From positions 1 through 64,000 of the forward strand of contig JAUIFE010000006.1 in the NCBI GenBank assembly GCA_030429565.1: a stretch of DNA of 64,000 nt. The letters are read 5' to 3'. This stretch comes from Holophagae bacterium. GTDB lineage: Bacteria; Acidobacteriota; Holophagae; Acanthopleuribacterales; Acanthopleuribacteraceae. The translations under genes were made by a program, and so were the position numbers. The notes under the pieces are model-generated. The model searched no databases and was not told the DNA's origin. It saw only the letters and a list, made by a program, of their open reading frames with translations. This document shows positions 61,224 to 64,000 of this stretch, one piece after another. Each line of letters begins with the position of its first letter. Position 1 is the first letter of the stretch.

Positions 61224-62822
61224 GTGAAACGGGTTGTGATTGGTTTGTACGGGACCACCTTGGACGGCGGGCTCGGGCGGCGACGTTGGCAGCGTTGGCG
61301 GCCCACGGTTTCCTTGTTCCAGCACGAAGACATGATGATTGACCGGCTCGAGCTTTTGGTTTCGGAAGACCATCGCAGCGCGGCCGAGGTGCTGGTCGCC
61401 GATATCGGCACGGTTGCGCCGGAAACTCAGGTCAACTTGAACACCATGACCTTTAGCGATCCTTGGGATTTCGAGGAAGTGTTCTCGAGTTTGATGGCGT
61501 TCGCGCAGCAGTACCCGTTTAACCAGGACCAAGAAGAGTACCTGATTCACATTACCACCGGTACGCACGTGGCGCAGATCTGTTTGTTTCTGTTGACGGA
61601 GGCGCGTTACTTCCCGGCCAATTTGATCCAAAGTTCGCCGATGCGCAAGGAGAAGGGGCCTGGCTACTATAAAATTATCGACCTCGACCTCTCCAAATAC
61701 GACTCGATTGCCTCGCGTTTCGCCAAAGAGCAAGAAGAGGGCGCGGCCTTTTTGAAGTCGGGGATTGAAACCCGCAATGCGCGTTTTAACCAAATGATTG
61801 ATCAAATTGAAAAGGTGGCGATTCGTTCGAAGTCGCCGATTCTGCTGATGGGGCCGACGGGTGCGGGTAAATCGCACCTCGCCAAGCGGATTTTCCAACT
61901 CAAGAAGATGCGGCGCCAGATTACCGGTCAGTTTGTCGAGGTGAACTGTGCGACGCTGCGCGGTGATGCGGCAATGTCGACCTTGTTTGGTCACGTGCGC
62001 GGCGCCTTTACCGGTGCGATCACGGACCGGCCGGGGTTATTGCGCGGCGCCCACAACGGTGTCCTGTTCTTGGACGAGGTTGGCGAGTTGGGTTCTGACG
62101 AGCAGGCGATGCTGCTGCGTGCCCTTGAGGATAAAAGCTTTATGCCGGTTGGTTCGGATCGCGAGGTCAACAGTGATTTTCAGTTGATAGCGGGTACCAA
62201 CCGCGACTTGTGGGAGAAGGTCCACAGCGGCGACTTTCGCGAAGACCTGTTGGCGCGTATGAACCTGTGGACCTATAAATTGCCGTCGCTGTCGGAGCGA
62301 CCGGAGGATTTGGAGCCCAACTTGCGCTATGAGCTGGAGCGGTTTGCGCGCGAGCACGGCCGCATTACGACGTTTAACAAAGAAGCGTACCAGTGTTTTT
62401 TAAGCTTTGCGACGGGCCCGAAGGGACGGTGGTCGGCCAACTTCCGCGATTTGAACGCGGCGGTGACGCGCATGGCGACGCTTTCCGGCGGCAACCGCAT
62501 TAACGAGGACATTGTTGGTGAAGAGATCGGTCGCCTGCGCCGGCAATGGGAGCGCCCGGAAAAGGCGGATCAAACGCTGGCCAAATACTTCAATAAGGAA
62601 GAGTTGGCCGATATAGATTTGTTTGATCGTGCGCAGCTCGGCAAGGTGCTGGAGGTGTGCGAAACGGCGCGTTCCTTGGCCGAGGCGGGCCGGGTGCTGT
62701 TTGCGGCCAGCCGCGCCAAAAAGGCGAGTGCCAACGACAGTGACCGCTTGCGCAAGTACTTGATGAAGTTTGGGTTGAAGGCATCGGATATCGTCGGTGG
62801 TAAAGGCGCGCCGCCCAGTTGA
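61224..62822 (+). CDS. rtcR: Sigma-54-dependent activator of the rtc operon
   Basis: This 532-residue protein has an N-terminal CARF-type domain (about 1-180; VVIGLYGTTLDGG and TTGTHVAQICLFLLTEA). An AAA+ domain follows, with Walker A GPTGAGKSH (210-218), GAFTGA at 260-265 contacting sigma-54 and Walker B VLFLDEVGEL. The C-terminal region has a helix-turn-helix-like end (LAEAGRVLFAASRAKKASA). RNA-derived cyclic-phosphate ligands are thought to signal through the CARF domain. The GTG start has AAGGAGG 5 bases upstream. It is divergent from rtcBA and activates it through the sigma-54 promoter. Confidence 0.95.
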   Translation: MKRVVIGLYGTTLDGGLGRRRWQRWRPTVSLFQHEDMMIDRLELLVSEDHRSAAEVLVADIGTVAPETQVNLNTMTFSDPWDFEEVFSSLMAFAQQYPFNQDQEEYLIHITTGTHVAQICLFLLTEARYFPANLIQSSPMRKEKGPGYYKIIDLDLSKYDSIASRFAKEQEEGAAFLKSGIETRNARFNQMIDQIEKVAIRSKSPILLMGPTGAGKSHLAKRIFQLKKMRRQITGQFVEVNCATLRGDAAMSTLFGHVRGAFTGAITDRPGLLRGAHNGVLFLDEVGELGSDEQAMLLRALEDKSFMPVGSDREVNSDFQLIAGTNRDLWEKVHSGDFREDLLARMNLWTYKLPSLSERPEDLEPNLRYELERFAREHGRITTFNKEAYQCFLSFATGPKGRWSANFRDLNAAVTRMATLSGGNRINEDIVGEEIGRLRRQWERPEKADQTLAKYFNKEELADIDLFDRAQLGKVLEVCETARSLAEAGRVLFAASRAKKASANDSDRLRKYLMKFGLKASDIVGGKGAPPS

Positions 62823-62874
62823 GCCGCGTTCCGGCCTGCGCAGCCGCGGGGGGGGCGGCCGTCGTTGGCGAAAG

Positions 62875-62933
62875 GCATTTTCCCTTCCCAAAAACCTTCT
62901 TTTGGGTGAAAGGCTTTTGGGAAGGGAAAATGC
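62875..62933. terminator. Long perfect hairpin after rtcR
   Basis: GCATTTTCCCTTCCCAAAA (62875-62893) pairs perfectly with TTTTGGGAAGGGAAAATGC (62915-62933). The inner loop CCTTCTTTTGGGTGAAAGG forms a second short stem. It lies 52 bases after the rtcR stop. A hairpin of the same design, in reverse, opens the window at 1-56. Confidence 0.75.
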
Positions 62934-63023
62934 TGGATGGGAGCACCGGAGTCGTTCTTTTTTGATTTTGGTGTCTTGTCATGGCGCGTTTGTACCGACG
63001 GTGCTTTTTTCAAAAACCGCGCT

Positions 63024-63704
63024 TTAGGCGGACGCCTGCTTGGCGGCGGCGGCAAATGCGGCGGCGGTGCGTTCGGCCCAATCGCCGTGGTCGGCCAAAT
63101 CCTGCGGGAACAAGCCGCTGGGACGCGCCAGAAGGACTTGGCTACCGCGTGTTTCGCAGAAACAGGGTGCGGGTTGGGTGAGCCAAGCGAGGTCGGCCTG
63201 TTCGGTGAGCGTGTGTGCGAATTTAAAGTTGTCGCAATAGATGTGGAAGGTTTCGGCCAATTCCGGTTGGTCTGGATAAAAGCGACCTTCGCTGGGATCG
63301 GCCTGGTTTTGCTCGGCCCAACTGGTGGGCATGAAGGTGATGGGCGGCACCGGTGCGTCCAAATCGACGACCATGCAAAGCAGCACCAGACTAGGGAAGT
63401 CGGAAGGATTGGTGGAGCGGTAGTTGAGGTCGAATAGCAATAAGTTGCGGCGCTGTTGGAAGCGACCGGTGACGTGCAGGGTGTCGGGGTTGATCAAAAT
63501 ATCGTTAAAAAGGCCGAAGCGCTGAAGGTCTTTGAGGGCGGCTTCGGGGAAACTGCGGTGGGGATGAAGTCCGAGCGCCTGGCAGGCGTTGCGCATGGCG
63601 CGCCGGCGTTTTTGGTCGAGGAATAAAAATAGCAGACCGGCGCCCAGGAAAAATGCGGTGAAAAAGATGTGGAACGGCCAGTTGACGTCTTGGTAGAAAT
63701 TCAT
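63024..63704 (-). CDS. Hypothetical membrane-anchored protein
   Basis: This 226-residue protein has one N-terminal membrane helix (about 10-30; PFHIFFTAFFLGAGLLFLFL) followed by a basic stop-transfer (DQKRRRAMRN) and a ~190-residue soluble domain. That domain has strand-rich parts (LHVTGRFQQRRNLLLFDLNY, FPSLVLLCMVVDLD). The pattern resembles bacterial DUF3137-like membrane-tethered proteins, but I am not sure of the family. The ATG at 63704 was chosen because upstream codons lack a start signal. It converges with rtcR across the hairpin. Confidence 0.65.
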   Translation of the reverse strand: MNFYQDVNWPFHIFFTAFFLGAGLLFLFLDQKRRRAMRNACQALGLHPHRSFPEAALKDLQRFGLFNDILINPDTLHVTGRFQQRRNLLLFDLNYRSTNPSDFPSLVLLCMVVDLDAPVPPITFMPTSWAEQNQADPSEGRFYPDQPELAETFHIYCDNFKFAHTLTEQADLAWLTQPAPCFCETRGSQVLLARPSGLFPQDLADHGDWAERTAAAFAAAAKQASA

Positions 63705-64000
63705 GGTGTTGCGGGTTGGTTCCTTGTGGGATGTTGGCGGCGCTAGGCGTTGACAAATCGGAAAGATTTGGCAAGATGAGACTTTTCCGGTCGGTTGTGT
63801 GGCAAAAAGAATCGTGCGGTAGCGGCTGTCGGCGCGCTCACGTTTGGTTTGTTTTTTGCGACGAGGGGGCGTTTTTCGACCGGGATCACCGCCGGCGGGG
63901 CGCGCTCCATTGTACGGTGGATCGGTGATCCTCTGGAACCATTCCCTGGAAAAATCGTTGGACGGCACCCGGATCCGGGATGCGACCGTTAAGGAATTTT

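Noticed and set aside
61224..61770. CARF domain as evidence for a CRISPR accessory system
   Set aside because: The domain belongs to RtcR beside rtcBA; there is no cas gene or CRISPR array.

Overview
The window looks like a piece of chromosome from a Gram-negative bacterium. It has lipoproteins with lipoboxes, an outer-membrane barrel protein, c-type cytochrome motifs and sigma-54 control. The mix of an aerobic-type haem pathway, many two-component and Ser/Thr-kinase signalling genes, TPR and propeller proteins, and abundant dispersed repeats would fit a large-genome environmental lineage such as Acidobacteriota (Holophagae-like) or a deltaproteobacterial relative. That placement is inference from gene style, not from a marker gene.

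Layout. 1-3.5 kb: a REP-associated (Y1/HUH) transposase between two arrays of short repeats in opposite orientation, followed by a near-perfect 1.14-kb tandem duplication that leaves a headless second transposase. 3.9-22.6 kb: ordinary chromosomal genes. These are an outer-membrane protein and dihaem cytochrome pair, a Ser/Thr kinase overlapping a CAAX-type protease, an M23 peptidase, an M28 peptidase, a GPH/MFS transporter whose 3' end has been duplicated together with repeats, a methyltransferase, a two-component pair, a VOC protein, an AraC regulator, a solitary GspF-like fragment and a PhyH oxygenase. 22.9-49.6 kb: an accessory region with many unrecognised genes and dispersed GTGGGTGTCC repeats. 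49.6-64 kb: two tRNAs and core genes (bolA-like, hemH, PP2C, WYL regulator, MBL-fold hydrolase, hemB, AAA ATPase), then the RNA-repair locus rtcB-rtcA with its divergent sigma-54 activator rtcR.

The accessory region appears to be two related mobile elements stacked against the 3' end of a tRNA-Arg(TCT) gene. The intact element (about 27.28-49.63 kb) is bounded by two copies of a noncoding direct repeat. It carries a large serine recombinase with its DUF2924 partner, a tyrosine recombinase, a 1,127-residue primase-helicase, two tandem paralogous proteins of unknown function, and a fused protein joining a DNA-adenine methyltransferase to a prohead-protease-like domain with a probable nested scaffold-like gene. 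No terminase, portal or tail genes are present, so it is not a conventional prophage; a satellite- or plasmid-like integrative element fits better. To its left a decayed relative (24.3-27.3 kb) keeps DUF2924, the direct repeat and only the first ~35 codons of the recombinase.

The left half of the intact element carries a cargo cluster transcribed leftward: two small secreted cysteine-containing proteins, a secreted CxxC protein translationally coupled to a 6-bladed beta-propeller lipoprotein, and a second exported propeller-like protein. The gene style recalls peptide/propeller cassettes of Bacteroidetes, but I do not recognise it as a described system. The rtc locus is the best-resolved regulatory unit: the intergenic region shows a sigma-54 -24/-12 site facing rtcBA and a -35/-10 promoter with 17-bp spacing facing rtcR.
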